Below are positions 1 to 9,943 of a stretch of DNA of 64,000 nucleotides, one piece after another. Origin of the DNA: Enterobacteriaceae bacterium RIT691 (lineage in GTDB: Bacteria; Pseudomonadota; Gammaproteobacteria; Enterobacterales; Enterobacteriaceae); NCBI GenBank assembly GCA_009668205.1, contig WJYM01000004.1, positions 186,001 through 250,000 of the forward strand. The letters are read 5' to 3'. Position 1 is the stretch's first letter; every line of letters begins with the position of its first letter. A program made the translations under genes and the position numbers. The notes below the pieces were generated by a model. That model was not told the DNA's origin, did no database searches, and saw only the letters and a list, made by a program, of their open reading frames with translations.

Positions 1-1859
1 AGTTTGTTCATCACATCCTGCGGAGACACAGTGTTCCCGATGGATTTGGACATCTTACGGCCCTGACCATCGACGGTGAAGCCGTGAGTCAGCACCTGAC
101 GGTAAGGCGCTTTGCCTTTCATCGCCGTGGAAATCATCAGAGAAGACATGAACCAGCCGCGATGTTGGTCAGAGCCTTCCAGATACATGTCGGCAGCGTG
201 ACCAGAAAACTCCGGGCGCACGTCGACGACAGAGGAGTGAGTCGATCCGGAATCGAACCAAACGTCGAGGGTGTCTGGCACTTTCTCGTAAACGTCGGCG
301 TCAGCACCCATGATGTCGCGCGGATCAAGATCCCACCACGCCTGAATGCCGTCCTGCTCAACGCGTTTCGCGACTTCTTCCATCAGCTCCAGCGTGCGTG
401 GATGCAGCTCCTGGGTCTCTTTGTGCACGAACAGAGACATTGGAACGCCCCAGGTACGCTGACGGGAGATACACCAGTCAGGACGGTTCGCAACCATCGA
501 CTCAATACGGGCCTGACCCCAGTCTGGGATCCACTGCACGCCTTTGATTTCAGACAGAGACTGCGCGCGCAGACCTTTCTGATCCATGCTCACGAACCAC
601 TGTGGCGTAGCACGGAAGATGATCGGCGACTTGTGACGCCAGCAGCAAGGATAGCTGTGCTGCATTTTTTCAACGTGCAGCAACGCGCCGCTGGTACGCA
701 GCATCTCAACGATGATGTCGTTAGCTTTGAATACGTTAATCCCGTCGAGAGACGGGTACGTGCCTGGCAGGTAAGCGCCATCCGGACCCACCGGGTTAGC
801 GATTTCCAGATGGTATTTCTGGCTGATGGTGTAGTCGTCCGGACCGTGGCCACCGGCGGTGTGTACCGCACCGGTACCCGCATCCAGCGTAACGTGATCG
901 CCCAGAATGGCCGGAACGTCAAAATCAAGGAACGGATGCTTAAAGCGCATCAGCTCGAGCTCGGAACCCTTAACGGTGCCCAGCACGGTGTAGTCAGTGA
1001 TGTTCGCACGCTTCAGTACGCTTTCCACCAGATCTTTCGCCAGGATCAGCGCCTGACCTTCAACCTGCACCAGCGCATAGTCGAACTCTGGAGACAGAGA
1101 GATTGCGCGGTTCGCTGGCAGCGTCCACGGGGTGGTGGTCCAGATAACCAGAGAAACCGGGCCATTGACAGAAGCGACGCCAAATTTGGCTTGCACCGCA
1201 TCCTGATCGACGGCATGGAACGCCACGTCGATGGACGGAGAGGTTTTGTCGTAATACTCAACTTCCGCTTCAGCCAGCGCAGAACGGCAGTCCACGCACC
1301 AGTGTACCGGCTTAGCCCCTTTGTGAAGATGGCCGTTGCCGATGATTTTACCCAGCGCACGGATGATGTTGGCTTCGGTGTTGAAGTCCATCGTCAGATA
1401 CGGGCGAGACCAGTCGCCCAGCACGCCCAGACGGATAAAGTCGGCACGCTGACCTTCAACCTGAGTGGCGGCGTATTCGCGGCATTTCGCGCGGAATTCT
1501 GCGGCGGTGAATTTCTCACCCGGCTTACCGAATTCCTGCTCCACTTTCAGTTCGATAGGCAGACCGTGGCAGTCCCAACCCGGCACATACGGCGAATCAA
1601 AGCCCGTCAGCCCTTTGGACTTCACGATAATGTCTTTCAGAATCTTGTTAACAGAGTGACCAATATGAATGCTGCCATTCGCATAGGGAGGGCCATCATG
1701 CAGAATGAACGTCTTTTTGCCTTTTTTCGCTGCACGGATGACGCCGTAGAGGTCATCATCGGTCCAACGGGCCAGCATTCCCGGTTCGCGTTTGGCGAGG
1801 TCGCCACGCATCGGGAACCCTGTTTCCGGCAAATTCAGGGTTGATTTATAGTCACTCAT
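1..1859 (-). CDS. ileS: isoleucyl-tRNA synthetase, N-terminal two thirds (partial)
   Basis: Class I aminoacyl-tRNA synthetase that charges tRNA-Ile with isoleucine and edits valine. The ATG at 1857-1859 opens the E. coli-like N-terminus [20 protein letters not shown]-type signature (GSIHIGHSV) lies near residue 60 and the KMSKS loop is at residues 602-606, encoded at bases 42-56, so the reading frame leaves the window just after the catalytic core. The family is about 938 residues, so the anticodon-binding and zinc-binding C-terminus lies outside. It follows ribF by 33 bp on the same strand, as in the enterobacterial ribF-ileS-lspA cluster. The frame is open to base 1 with no break. Confidence 0.97.
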   Translation of the reverse strand, partial: MSDYKSTLNLPETGFPMRGDLAKREPGMLARWTDDDLYGVIRAAKKGKKTFILHDGPPYANGSIHIGHSVNKILKDIIVKSKGLTGFDSPYVPGWDCHGLPIELKVEQEFGKPGEKFTAAEFRAKCREYAATQVEGQRADFIRLGVLGDWSRPYLTMDFNTEANIIRALGKIIGNGHLHKGAKPVHWCVDCRSALAEAEVEYYDKTSPSIDVAFHAVDQDAVQAKFGVASVNGPVSLVIWTTTPWTLPANRAISLSPEFDYALVQVEGQALILAKDLVESVLKRANITDYTVLGTVKGSELELMRFKHPFLDFDVPAILGDHVTLDAGTGAVHTAGGHGPDDYTISQKYHLEIANPVGPDGAYLPGTYPSLDGINVFKANDIIVEMLRTSGALLHVEKMQHSYPCCWRHKSPIIFRATPQWFVSMDQKGLRAQSLSEIKGVQWIPDWGQARIESMVANRPDWCISRQRTWGVPMSLFVHKETQELHPRTLELMEEVAKRVEQDGIQAWWDLDPRDIMGADADVYEKVPDTLDVWFDSGSTHSSVVDVRPEFSGHAADMYLEGSDQHRGWFMSSLMISTAMKGKAPYRQVLTHGFTVDGQGRKMSKSIGNTVSPQDVMNK

Positions 1860-1892
1860 CAGATTCTCGTTTCCGTATTTATCACGTTGGCA

Positions 1893-2831
1893 TTAAGCCG
1901 GGTTTGATAGCCCAAAGAACTCACGGGCCGTTAACTCATCTCGCGCGATTTGCGCTTTTAATTCGTCCAGCGAGGAAAAACGCTGCTCATTGCGTATTTT
2001 CTTTCGCAGTATGACATCGATATGGCGACCGTAGAGGTCCATTACAACGTCCAGCAGATGCACTTCCAGCTGTTGGCGTACGCCGGCGACTGTTGGGCGA
2101 GTGCCGATATTGGCAACGCCTGGCAGTAATTTATCGCCAAGGCCCGCCACTTCTACGGCGAAAACGCCTTTCACCGGGGAAACCTGGCGACGCAGCGGCA
2201 GGTTTGCGGTTGGGAAACCAATGGTGCGGCCAAGTTCATCGCCATGCACCACACGCCCGGAAATGCTGAACGGACGTCCCAGCAGCGTTTGCGCACGCTC
2301 AAAATCGTCTTCTGCCAGCGCCTGGCGTACCGCGGTGCTGCTGATGCGCAGTCCACCTTCACAGAAAGTGTGGGTGCTGGTGACATCAAAGCCAAACTCG
2401 CTGCCTGCTTTCTGTAATAACAAGAAATCCCCTTCGCGACCAGCGCCGAAGCGGAAATCATCACCAACCGCCAGTGACTGTACACCGAGGCGTTTCACCA
2501 GCAGATCGCTAATAAACTCTTGCGCCGTTAGCGCGGCGAAGCGCCTGTCAAAACGGACGCAAAGTACGTAATCCACACCGCTTTCGGCCAGATAACGCAC
2601 TTTATCACGCAGCCGCGTCAGACGTGCTGGGGCTTTGTCTGTCGAGAACATCTCAAGCGGCTGCGGTTCAAAAATCATCACCACGACGGGCAAACCGCGC
2701 TCACGGCCTTCGGCACACAAACGCTGTAACAATGCCTGATGCCCACGATGCACGCCGTCGAAATTGCCAATAGTCAGCACGCACCCGTGCGGGGCCTGAC
2801 TCAGATTGTGTATGCCGCGTATCAGCTTCAT
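1893..2831 (-). CDS. ribF: bifunctional riboflavin kinase / FAD synthetase
   Basis: Cytoplasmic enzyme that phosphorylates riboflavin to FMN and adenylylates FMN to FAD. The 312 residues are the usual length. The N-terminal half is a nucleotidyltransferase fold with the GNFDGVHRGH signature at about residues 22-31. The C-terminal half is the flavokinase domain with GFPTANL around residue 205. The ATG start (MKLIRGIHNLSQ) matches E. coli RibF. It lies upstream of ileS and divergent from rpsT. No anomalies were seen. Confidence 0.96.
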   Translation of the reverse strand: MKLIRGIHNLSQAPHGCVLTIGNFDGVHRGHQALLQRLCAEGRERGLPVVVMIFEPQPLEMFSTDKAPARLTRLRDKVRYLAESGVDYVLCVRFDRRFAALTAQEFISDLLVKRLGVQSLAVGDDFRFGAGREGDFLLLQKAGSEFGFDVTSTHTFCEGGLRISSTAVRQALAEDDFERAQTLLGRPFSISGRVVHGDELGRTIGFPTANLPLRRQVSPVKGVFAVEVAGLGDKLLPGVANIGTRPTVAGVRQQLEVHLLDVVMDLYGRHIDVILRKKIRNEQRFSSLDELKAQIARDELTAREFFGLSNPA

Positions 2832-3015
2832 GTCTGGCTCAAAACAGTGAAAATCGTCAAAGTATACCTTGTACAGCAGGTAACGTTAACCGGCGATTGC
2901 ACCTCAAAACGGAAAGATGCAACGATTTCATCCACCTTGACGCAAAAGTGAAGAAAACTCTGCCTACGGGGTGATTTTTATGGCGGAAAGGCTGTATTCG
3001 GTTCGCGCTTGCTGG

Positions 3016-3112
3016 TAGAATCTTGCGCCATCACTACGTAACCAAGTGTCGTCATATTAGCGACGCTTATTTGCACAAATCCATTGACAAAAGAAGGCTA
3101 AGAGGGCATTCT
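3016..3112 (+). promoter_or_regulatory. rpsT promoter region (P1 and P2)
   Basis: The 328-bp gap between ribF and rpsT holds the ribosomal-protein promoters. A -10 TAGAAT at 3016-3021 followed by TCTTGCGCC resembles E. coli rpsT P1. A -35 TTGACA at 3084-3089 and a -10-like CATTCT at 3107-3112, 17 bp apart, resemble P2. Assignment is by resemblance to E. coli; no start sites were measured. Confidence 0.6.
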
Positions 3113-3159
3113 CCTCGGCCTTTGAATTGTCCATATAGATCATATTTGGGAGTTGGACC

Positions 3160-3423
3160 TTGGCTAATATCAAATCAGCTAAGAAGCGCGCCATTCAGTC
3201 TGAAAAGGCACGCAAACACAACGCTAGCAGCCGTTCTATGATGCGTACTTTCATCAAGAAAGTATACGCTGCTATCGAAGCTGGCGACAAAGCTGCTGCA
3301 GTTAAAGCGTTTGAAGAAATGAAACCAATTGTGGACCGCAAGGCAGCTAAAGGCCTGATCCACAAAAACAAAGCAGCACGTCATAAGTCTAACCTGGCGG
3401 CTCAAATCAACAAAATGGCTTAA
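3160..3423 (+). CDS. rpsT: 30S ribosomal protein S20
   Basis: Small basic primary 16S rRNA-binding protein of the 30S subunit, 87 residues, rich in Lys, Arg and Ala ([20 protein letters not shown]). Translation starts at a TTG codon at 3160-3162, as in E. coli, where the rare UUG start is part of S20 autoregulation. It is monocistronic, with its own promoters upstream and an intrinsic terminator 28 bp after the stop. Confidence 0.97.
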   Translation: MANIKSAKKRAIQSEKARKHNASSRSMMRTFIKKVYAAIEAGDKAAAVKAFEEMKPIVDRKAAKGLIHKNKAARHKSNLAAQINKMA

Positions 3424-3446
3424 TTGCCACTTCGTTGAAGCTTTGG

Positions 3447-3474
3447 TAAAAAACCCGCTTTCGCGGGTTTTTTT
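3447..3474 (+). terminator. rpsT intrinsic terminator (possibly bidirectional)
   Basis: A perfect 8-bp stem AAACCCGC / GCGGGTTT (3451-3458, 3463-3470) with loop TTTC is followed by a T run. The A run on the other side would also let it serve nhaR from the opposite strand. Confidence 0.9.
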
Positions 3475-3492
3475 GTCTCTGCAATTCAGCAA

Positions 3493-4389
3493 TTAATGCG
3501 GCAGTTCAAACAGCGCCGAGTAGTTACGGTTACAGATACGCTGGACCGCCGGGTGCTGGATCATGCGCTCAGCAAAGATAGCGTGATACTCCTCCATCAC
3601 ATTTTCCACGCGTCCTATCTCCACAATATTGTCATCCGCATAAAGATCGTGCGCATAGAGCGTTGGGGCGACAAAAATGGCATTGTGCGCTGCACCAAAG
3701 GCTTTCATTAACGCCGCATCGTCAAATTCTCCGAGCACTTCAACTTTCAGGCCCTGAGTATTAATCCAGTTCAGAAGTTTACGGCCCAACATGGAACGGC
3801 GACCCGGGATCAATAAACGACGCTCCTCAAGACACGCCGGGAAGGGTTTCTCTGGTAGCGGGTTCATGCACCAAAAGCTCACGCTGCACTCGCCAATTTT
3901 CACCGAGAACAGCCCTTCCTGCTGGGTCGAATCGATCGGACAGTCCGAAATAATCATGTCCAGCTTATGCTGGCTGAGCTGCTCCAGCAGCATTTCATGG
4001 GTCGACTCAAAGCAGCGCAGGTGGATTTGTTCATCTTCTACCACAGCCGCATCCAGCACGCCGCTGACCAACCGTTTAGACAGCGCATCGGCAACCCCCA
4101 CATCAAACAGCAGGTTCGACTCTTTGCGATAGTTGATAATGTCGAGCATTTCCTGGCTCAGCGTAAACATCTTATCGGCATAGCGGAACACCAGTTCACC
4201 CAGTTCGCTCGGCTCAAGCCCTCTGCCCTTACGTTTAAAGAGTTTGCCCTGCAAACGCTCTTCCAACGCCTTAATCTGCCCGGTGATGGTTTGTGGTGTG
4301 AGATAAAGGGCTTCTGCCGCCCCGACCACCGACCCTTCTTTGTAGACGTGCCAGAAGTAATAAAGGTGGTTGTAATTGATGTGAGACAT
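3493..4389 (-). CDS. nhaR: LysR-type activator of nhaA
   Basis: Sodium-responsive LysR-family activator of nhaA. It has 298 residues from the ATG at 4387-4389 ([20 protein letters not shown]), matching the family length of about 300. The frame stays open upstream to 4614, but that part overlaps the end of nhaA and is not similar to NhaR. A LysR winged-helix HTH occupies residues 1-60, with a substrate-binding-like effector domain after it. The gene lies 59 bp downstream of nhaA on the same strand, so the two probably form an operon. Confidence 0.95.
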   Translation of the reverse strand: MSHINYNHLYYFWHVYKEGSVVGAAEALYLTPQTITGQIKALEERLQGKLFKRKGRGLEPSELGELVFRYADKMFTLSQEMLDIINYRKESNLLFDVGVADALSKRLVSGVLDAAVVEDEQIHLRCFESTHEMLLEQLSQHKLDMIISDCPIDSTQQEGLFSVKIGECSVSFWCMNPLPEKPFPACLEERRLLIPGRRSMLGRKLLNWINTQGLKVEVLGEFDDAALMKAFGAAHNAIFVAPTLYAHDLYADDNIVEIGRVENVMEEYHAIFAERMIQHPAVQRICNRNYSALFELPH

Positions 4390-4448
4390 ATCTTCTCTCC
4401 CTGAACTTTCGCGAAACGGCCGCCAGAAGGCGGCCATCAGAATCCTGT

Positions 4449-5615
4449 TTACATTGAGTTGGCACTGCGGATACGCAGCAGGCTGTATCCCGTTACGGCG
4501 GCCAGCAGAGAGCCAATCAGGATACCCAACTTCGCCCAGGTTATCAGGCTTGGATCCAGCCCGCCAAACGCCAGCGTTGAAATAAATATCGACATCGTAA
4601 AGCCGATGCCGCAAAGCACGCTGACGGCAAAAATCTGCTTACCGGTCGTCCCCTGAGGCAGCCTCGCCAGATTAAGACGCAGCGCCAGCCAGCAGAACAG
4701 CCCGATGCCCAGTGGCTTACCGATAAATAACCCCGCCATGATCCCGAGCGGCAGCAGCGACGTTAGCCCTTCCAGCGTAACACCCTGCAAAGAGACGCCC
4801 GCATTAGCAAACGCGAACAGCGGCAGGATCAGGTACGCGACCCAAGGGTGCAGCACGTGCTCTAGCTGTTTCGCTGGCGATGTCCCCTGCTGCTCTTTCA
4901 GCGGAATGAAGAAGCCAACAATCACGCCAGCAAGCGTCGCGTGAACGCCAGATTTCAGCACCGCCGTCCAAAGAATGACGCCCACCAGAATATAAATCCC
5001 GGTTCTGCGCACATTGCAGATGTTGAGGATCGCAAGTGCAGCAATAGCCACAGCAGCTACACCAAGCGACAGCACCGACAGGTCGCTGGTATAGAACAAG
5101 GCGATAATCACGATAGCCCCGAGGTCATCGATAATCGCCAGCGCCATCAGGAAGATTTTCAGCGTGGCCGGTACGCGACTGCCGAGTAGCGCCAGCACGC
5201 CCAGCGCAAACGCAATGTCCGTCGCCGCCGGGATAGCCCACCCCTGGCTGGCAACCGGATCCTGGAAGTTGAACGCCAGGTAAATCAGCGCAGGTACCAC
5301 CATGCCACCGACCGCAGCAATCACCGGGAAAGCCGCCTGCTGACGAGTGGCCAGCGATCCCAGCACCATCTCACGCTTCACTTCGAGGCCAATCAGCAGG
5401 AAGAATACCGCCATCAACGCATCGTTGATCCACAGCAGCATATTCTTGTTAATTTCGAGCGGCCCAACTTTGAGCTGCACGGGTGTGGCGAGAAACGCCT
5501 GATAAAGCTGGCTGGTCAGCCCGGAATTGGCGAGGATCATCGCTAAAGCCGCGGCAATGATGAGAATGATCCCCCCGGAGGCATCACTGCTGAAAAAACG
5601 CTGCAGATGTTTCAC
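4449..5615 (-). CDS. nhaA: Na+/H+ antiporter NhaA
   Basis: Inner-membrane antiporter exporting one Na+ (or Li+) for two H+; it protects against salt and alkaline stress. The 388 residues equal the E. coli length, with about 12 hydrophobic segments. The essential adjacent aspartates are in [11 protein letters not shown] at about residues 160-169. Translation begins at GTG (5613-5615), as in E. coli. It is followed by its activator nhaR. The hokC/mokC module that sits between dnaJ and nhaA in E. coli K-12 is absent. Confidence 0.96.
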   Translation of the reverse strand: MKHLQRFFSSDASGGIILIIAAALAMILANSGLTSQLYQAFLATPVQLKVGPLEINKNMLLWINDALMAVFFLLIGLEVKREMVLGSLATRQQAAFPVIAAVGGMVVPALIYLAFNFQDPVASQGWAIPAATDIAFALGVLALLGSRVPATLKIFLMALAIIDDLGAIVIIALFYTSDLSVLSLGVAAVAIAALAILNICNVRRTGIYILVGVILWTAVLKSGVHATLAGVIVGFFIPLKEQQGTSPAKQLEHVLHPWVAYLILPLFAFANAGVSLQGVTLEGLTSLLPLGIMAGLFIGKPLGIGLFCWLALRLNLARLPQGTTGKQIFAVSVLCGIGFTMSIFISTLAFGGLDPSLITWAKLGILIGSLLAAVTGYSLLRIRSANSM

Positions 5616-5733
5616 TTTTACTCCCTTCTGTTCGTCTTATTATTCGATTAAACCATCATAACCGCAGTAAAGACTCGGTTAAATCAGGTTATACGTGCCA
5701 ATCAGATCGGTTTCTTCGAAGTATAGTGACATA

Positions 5734-5765
5734 AAAAAAGCCCGGGTGATTACCCCGGGCTTTTC
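5734..5765 (-). terminator. dnaKJ operon terminator
   Basis: A 9-bp stem AAGCCCGGG / CCCGGGCTT (5738-5746, 5754-5762) is followed on the minus strand by a run of seven T residues. It is placed 21 bp after the dnaJ stop. Confidence 0.88.
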
Positions 5766-5785
5766 ACATCAAGCGAAAGCTGCTG

Positions 5786-6922
5786 TTAGCGCGTCAAATC
5801 ATCAAAGAATTTCTTCACGCCATCGAAGAAGCTTTTGGAACGCGGGCTGTTTTTCTCCCCCGTTGGACCACCGAAGCTCTCCTGCAGATCTTTAAGCAGC
5901 TGTTTCTGCTTGTCGTTCAGGCTAACCGGAGTTTCTACCACCACGCGGCATAACAGGTCGCCCTGAGCGCCACCGCGAACGGATTTCACGCCTTTACCGC
6001 GCATGCGGAACAGCTTGCCCGTTTGGGTTTCACCTGGCACTTTCAGGTTCACGCGTCCGTCCAGCGTCGGCACTTCGATTTCACCGCCGAGTGCGGCCAT
6101 CGCGAAGTTAATCGGCACTTCACAGTACAGGTTGTTGCCTTCACGCTCGAAGATTGGGTGCTGTTTCACCTGAACCTGAACGTACAAATCACCTGCCGGT
6201 GCACCGTGCTCGCCCGCTTCACCTTCGCCTGCCAGACGAATACGGTCGCCCGTATCGACGCCTGCCGGAATTTTAACGGACAGGGTTTTGTGCTTCTCAA
6301 CGCGACCATGACCGTGACAGCTGTTGCAAGGATCTTTAATCAGCGTACCGCGGCCCTGACAGTGAGGACAGGTCTGCTGGACCGCAAAGAAACCCTGGCG
6401 CATCTGCACCTGGCCCTGACCATGGCAGGTAGGACAGGTCTGCGGTTTGCTGCCCGCTTTCGCGCCGCTGCCGTGGCAGACGCCGCACTCTTCCAGCGTT
6501 GGGATACGGATTTCTTTGGTCACGCCGCGAACGGCTTCTTCCAGCGTCAGGTCCATGTTGTAGCGCAGGTCAGCGCCACGCGCTGCACGCTGGCGTCCAC
6601 GACCGCCGCCGAAGATATCGCCAAATACGTCGCCAAAAATATCGCTGAAATCAGCACCGCCGCCGCCAAAGCCGCCGCCACCGCCCATGCCGCCCTGTTC
6701 AAAGGCTGCATGACCGTACTGGTCGTACGCCGCACGCTTCTGACTGTCAGTCAGGATTTCGTAGGCTTCTTTGATCTCTTTAAATTTGGCTTCGGCTTCT
6801 TTATCACCCTGATTGCGGTCCGGGTGAAACTTCATCGCCAGGCGTTTGTAAGCCTTCTTGATCTCACGCTCTTCCGCTGTTTTGGAAACGCCTAAAATCT
6901 CGTAATAGTCTCTCTTCGACAT
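5786..6922 (-). CDS. dnaJ: co-chaperone DnaJ (Hsp40)
   Basis: Cytoplasmic Hsp40 that delivers unfolded clients to DnaK and stimulates its ATPase. The 378 residues show, in order, a J-domain (1-70) with the HPD motif in KFHPDRNQG, a Gly/Phe-rich linker (about 75-110), four CxxCxGxG zinc-finger repeats ([32 protein letters not shown]) between about 145 and 210, and the client-binding C-terminal domains. It lies 86 bp downstream of dnaK on the same strand, with a strong hairpin in the gap. Confidence 0.98.
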   Translation of the reverse strand: MSKRDYYEILGVSKTAEEREIKKAYKRLAMKFHPDRNQGDKEAEAKFKEIKEAYEILTDSQKRAAYDQYGHAAFEQGGMGGGGGFGGGGADFSDIFGDVFGDIFGGGRGRQRAARGADLRYNMDLTLEEAVRGVTKEIRIPTLEECGVCHGSGAKAGSKPQTCPTCHGQGQVQMRQGFFAVQQTCPHCQGRGTLIKDPCNSCHGHGRVEKHKTLSVKIPAGVDTGDRIRLAGEGEAGEHGAPAGDLYVQVQVKQHPIFEREGNNLYCEVPINFAMAALGGEIEVPTLDGRVNLKVPGETQTGKLFRMRGKGVKSVRGGAQGDLLCRVVVETPVSLNDKQKQLLKDLQESFGGPTGEKNSPRSKSFFDGVKKFFDDLTR

Positions 6923-6949
6923 GTTTGTTTTTCTGCCCTTAACATGCGA

Positions 6950-6982
6950 GCACGGGCGTGGAGTAAACTCCGACGCCCGTGC
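6950..6982 (-). other. dnaK-dnaJ intergenic hairpin
   Basis: GCACGGGCGT (6950-6959) pairs with ACGCCCGTGC (6973-6982), and GGAG pairs with CTCC inside it around a TAAA loop with one bulged G. No T run follows on the minus strand. It may therefore act as an attenuating or mRNA-stabilising hairpin that sets the DnaK:DnaJ ratio rather than as a full terminator. The pairing is seen; the role is inferred. Confidence 0.65.
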
Positions 6983-7008
6983 CAGTTAATTACCCTGCAT
7001 CAGGGCGA

Positions 7009-8925
7009 TTATTTTTTATCTTTAACTTCTTCGAACTCAGCATCGACAACGTCGTCATCTTTCGCGTTGTTCGCAGATGCATCAGCGGAACCCGCCTGCT
7101 GCTGTGCGTGCTGCTGCTGAGCGATTTCCATCAGTTTCTGGGAAACCTGCGCCAGCGCCTGCATTTTCGCTTCGATATCGGCTTTATCTTCACCTTTCAG
7201 AGAAGTTTCCAGCGCGCTCAGTGCAGACTCGATAGCCGTTTTGTCATCGGCTGGCAGCTGTTCGCCGGCTTCTTCAACCTGCTTACGGGTGCTGTGCAGC
7301 AGATGATCACCCTGGTTACGGGTCTGAACCAGTTCTTCGAACTTACGGTCAGACTCGGCGTTAGCTTCCGCTTCGCGCACCATTTTCTGGATTTCTTCTT
7401 CGTTCAGACCGGAAGACGCTTTGATGGTGATCTTCTGCTCTTTACCGCTGTTTTTGTCTTTCGCGGAAACGTGCAGGATACCATCAGCATCGATATCGAA
7501 GGTCACTTCGATCTGCGGCATGCCGCGCGGTGCCGGGCTGATACCGTCCAGGTTGAACTGACCCAGTGATTTGTTATCGGAGGCGCGTTTACGCTCACCC
7601 TGAATCACGTGGATGGTTACCGCAGACTGGTTGTCTTCTGCAGTAGAGAACACCTGGCTATGTTTGGTCGGGATCGTGGTGTTTTTGTTGATGAGCGCAG
7701 TCATCACGCCGCCCATGGTCTCGATACCCAGAGACAGTGGGGTAACGTCCAGCAGCAGAACGTCTTTCACTTCACCCGTCAGAACACCGCCCTGAACCGC
7801 AGCACCGATAGCAACAGCTTCGTCCGGGTTCACGTCTTTACGTGGCTCTTTACCGAAGAATTCAGCGACTTTCTTCTGAACCATAGGCATACGGGTCTGA
7901 CCGCCGACCAGGATAACGTCCTGTACATCGGAAACAGACAGGCCAGCATCCTGCAGAGCCACTTTCAGTGGATCGATAGAACGGTTCACCAGGTCTTCTA
8001 CCAGGCTTTCCAGTTTCGCACGAGTCACTTTGATGTTCATGTGTTTAGGACCGGTGGCGTCTGCAGTGATGTACGGCAGATTCACGTCGGTCTGCTGAGC
8101 GGAAGAGAGTTCAATCTTCGCTTTCTCAGCGGCTTCTTTCAGGCGCTGCATCGCCAGCGGGTCATTACGCAGGTCAATGCCCTGATCTTTCTTAAATTCG
8201 TCAACGAGGTAGTTGATCAGACGCGTATCGAAGTCTTCGCCGCCGAGGTGGGTGTCACCGTTGGTTGCCAGAACTTCGAAGGTTTTTTCGCCATCAACTT
8301 CGTCGATTTCGATAATAGAGATATCGAAAGTACCACCACCCAGGTCATAGACCGCGATGGTGCGGTTGCCGACTTCTTTGTCCAGGCCGTAGGCCAGAGC
8401 AGCAGCTGTTGGTTCGTTGATGATACGTTTGACTTCCAGACCTGCGATACGGCCAGCATCTTTGGTTGCCTGACGCTGAGCATCGTTGAAGTAAGCAGGT
8501 ACGGTGATAACAGCTTCAGTTACCGGCTCACCCAGGTAATCTTCTGCGGTTTTCTTCATTTTTTTCAGCACTTCAGCAGAGATCTGCGGTGGTGCTGTTT
8601 TGGTGCCTTTCACGTCGAGCCATGCATCGCCGTTATCAGCAGCAACGATTTTGTACGGCATGATGGCTTCATCACGCTGCACTTCTTCATCCTGGAAGCG
8701 ACGGCCAATCAGGCGTTTGATCGCAAACAGCGTATTCTGCGGGTTTGTCACTGCCTGACGTTTAGCCGGCTGACCAACCAGAGTTTCACCATCCTGGGTA
8801 TAGGCAATGATAGAAGGCGTGGTGCGGTCGCCCTCGGCGTTTTCCAGCACACGCGGGGTGTTGCCATCCATAATCGCTACACAAGAGTTGGTAGTACCCA
8901 GGTCGATACCAATAATTTTACCCAT
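7009..8925 (-). CDS. dnaK: chaperone DnaK (Hsp70)
   Basis: ATP-dependent Hsp70 chaperone, also the negative modulator of sigma-32. It has 638 residues. The nucleotide-binding domain starts [20 protein letters not shown] and contains the phosphate loop [17 protein letters not shown] substrate-binding domain follows from about residue 390, and the helical lid ends in an acidic tail ([16 protein letters not shown]). It is the first gene of dnaK-dnaJ, with heat-shock promoters directly upstream. grpE is not adjacent, as usual in enterobacteria. Confidence 0.98.
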   Translation of the reverse strand: MGKIIGIDLGTTNSCVAIMDGNTPRVLENAEGDRTTPSIIAYTQDGETLVGQPAKRQAVTNPQNTLFAIKRLIGRRFQDEEVQRDEAIMPYKIVAADNGDAWLDVKGTKTAPPQISAEVLKKMKKTAEDYLGEPVTEAVITVPAYFNDAQRQATKDAGRIAGLEVKRIINEPTAAALAYGLDKEVGNRTIAVYDLGGGTFDISIIEIDEVDGEKTFEVLATNGDTHLGGEDFDTRLINYLVDEFKKDQGIDLRNDPLAMQRLKEAAEKAKIELSSAQQTDVNLPYITADATGPKHMNIKVTRAKLESLVEDLVNRSIDPLKVALQDAGLSVSDVQDVILVGGQTRMPMVQKKVAEFFGKEPRKDVNPDEAVAIGAAVQGGVLTGEVKDVLLLDVTPLSLGIETMGGVMTALINKNTTIPTKHSQVFSTAEDNQSAVTIHVIQGERKRASDNKSLGQFNLDGISPAPRGMPQIEVTFDIDADGILHVSAKDKNSGKEQKITIKASSGLNEEEIQKMVREAEANAESDRKFEELVQTRNQGDHLLHSTRKQVEEAGEQLPADDKTAIESALSALETSLKGEDKADIEAKMQALAQVSQKLMEIAQQQHAQQQAGSADASANNAKDDDVVDAEFEEVKDKK

Positions 8926-8971
8926 CTAAACGTCTCCACTTAAAATTCGATCAACATGTGGTTGTGAACCT

Positions 8972-9001
8972 GTAATAAGGGCGAAACGTGTTGTTTCAAG
9001 C
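8972..9001 (-). promoter_or_regulatory. dnaK heat-shock promoter P2 (sigma-32 type)
   Basis: On the minus strand a -35 CTTGAAAC and a -10-like CGCCCTTATTAC are spaced as in E. coli dnaK P2, 50-75 bp upstream of the start codon. Match is by pattern only. Confidence 0.65.
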
Positions 9002-9048
9002 GCCCTGATACGTTTTTTTTCCAGGCTCACCACTGCGGTTGCATACAA

Positions 9049-9080
9049 GATGGGGTCGTAACATCGCTCATCAAGGGGGG
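9049..9080 (-). promoter_or_regulatory. dnaK heat-shock promoter P1 (sigma-32 type)
   Basis: On the minus strand the -35 CCCCCCTTGATGA (9068-9080) and the -10 ACGACCCCATCT (9049-9060) closely match E. coli dnaK P1, the strongest sigma-32 promoter of the operon. Confidence 0.85.
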
Positions 9081-9222
9081 CGTATAAAAAAATTTTCAAT
9101 TTCTTACTGCTCAGATCATAGACTGAAGAGATAGCTCTGATTATTATGCCGCGCCCCGTTGCCTGAGGATGGCGGCGAGGCATTAACACTTTCACTTATA
9201 TTAATGAGTTTTTTGAGGAATT

Positions 9223-9786
9223 ATGGGCGACATTAAGTTGGCTAACCCGGCACCGCTGGGACTGATGGGCTTCGGCATGACCACCATCCTGCTGAACCTG
9301 GCAAACAGCGGTCTTTTCGCGTTTGATACCACCATCCTGGCCATGGGCATTTTTTACGGCGGCGTGGCGCAGATCTTCGCTGGCCTGCTGGAATTTAAGA
9401 AAGGCAACACGTTCGGCCTGACCGCCTTCACGTCTTACGGTTCTTTCTGGCTGACGCTGGTTGCGATTCTGGTGATGCCAAAAATGGGTCTGCCAGCTGC
9501 TGATCCACACTTCCTCGGTATGTACCTGGGCCTGTGGGGCGTATTCACCCTGTTCATGTTCTTCGGCACGCTGAACGGTCCACGTATGCAGCAGTTCGTG
9601 TTCCTGAGCCTGACCGTACTGTTCGCGCTGCTGGCTATTGGCCACCTGGCGGACAACGAAGGCATTGTTCACATTGCGGGCTGGATTGGTCTGGTGTGTG
9701 GCGCGAGCGCAATTTGGCTGGCAATGGGCGAAGTCCTGAACGAGAAGTTCGGTCGTACCATCCTGCCAATCGGTGAAAAACACTAA
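9223..9786 (+). CDS. satP: acetate/succinate:proton symporter SatP
   Basis: Inner-membrane transporter of the GPR1/FUN34/YaaH family that imports acetate and succinate with protons. It has 187 residues and six predicted helices. The family signature NPAPLGLMGFGMTT is at residues 8-21, and FAGLLEFKKGNTFGLTAF follows. It is divergent from dnaK; E. coli yaaW and yaaI, which sit between the two there, are missing. A BIME repeat and an intrinsic terminator follow. Confidence 0.93.
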   Translation: MGDIKLANPAPLGLMGFGMTTILLNLANSGLFAFDTTILAMGIFYGGVAQIFAGLLEFKKGNTFGLTAFTSYGSFWLTLVAILVMPKMGLPAADPHFLGMYLGLWGVFTLFMFFGTLNGPRMQQFVFLSLTVLFALLAIGHLADNEGIVHIAGWIGLVCGASAIWLAMGEVLNEKFGRTILPIGEKH

Positions 9787-9801
9787 GTCTGTTGTCGGTT
9801 G

Positions 9802-9884
9802 TGCCCGGCGGCGCTTACGCTTGCCGGGCCTACACGTCGGGCATACAACATTGTAGGCCCGTGCAAACGAAGTGCCGCCGGGCA
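9802..9884. repeat. BIME: two inverted REP elements
   Basis: A REP-like unit GCCCGGCGGCGCTTACGC...CCGGGCCTAC (9803-9833) faces an inverted unit GTAGGCCCG...TGCCGCCGGGC (9853-9884). The GCCCGGCGGC / GCCGCCGGGC ends are complementary. This is the usual extragenic palindromic arrangement in the satP 3' region. Confidence 0.85.
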
Positions 9885-9914
9885 ATATCGAAGCGGTACT
9901 TTGTTGGCCATCTG

Positions 9915-9943
9915 AAGCCGGGCGCGATGCCCGGCTTTTTTTA
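9915..9943 (+). terminator. satP intrinsic terminator
   Basis: Stem AAGCCGGGC / GCCCGGCTT with a 5-nt loop is followed by a T run on the plus strand. It overlaps the stop codon of the convergent MFS gene by three bases. Confidence 0.85.

Noticed and set aside
84..1844. 586-codon reading frame on the plus strand opposite ileS
   Set aside because: It is antisense to the well-conserved ileS, has no recognisable domains, and such frames are a side effect of codon bias in GC-rich coding DNA.
2964..3057. Counterpart of E. coli yaaY between rpsT and ribF
   Set aside because: The aligned frame hits a TAG after about 30 codons (2964-2966) and the start codon is not kept. The similarity is explained by the rpsT promoter and leader sequence.
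5616..5785. Possible hokC/mokC toxin locus between dnaJ and nhaA
   Set aside because: The gap is 170 bp and holds only the dnaJ terminator and the nhaA upstream region; no hok-like frame was seen.
7609..8943. 444-codon reading frame opposite dnaK
   Set aside because: Antisense shadow of dnaK; composition unlike a protein with a fold (Phe, His, Arg rich).
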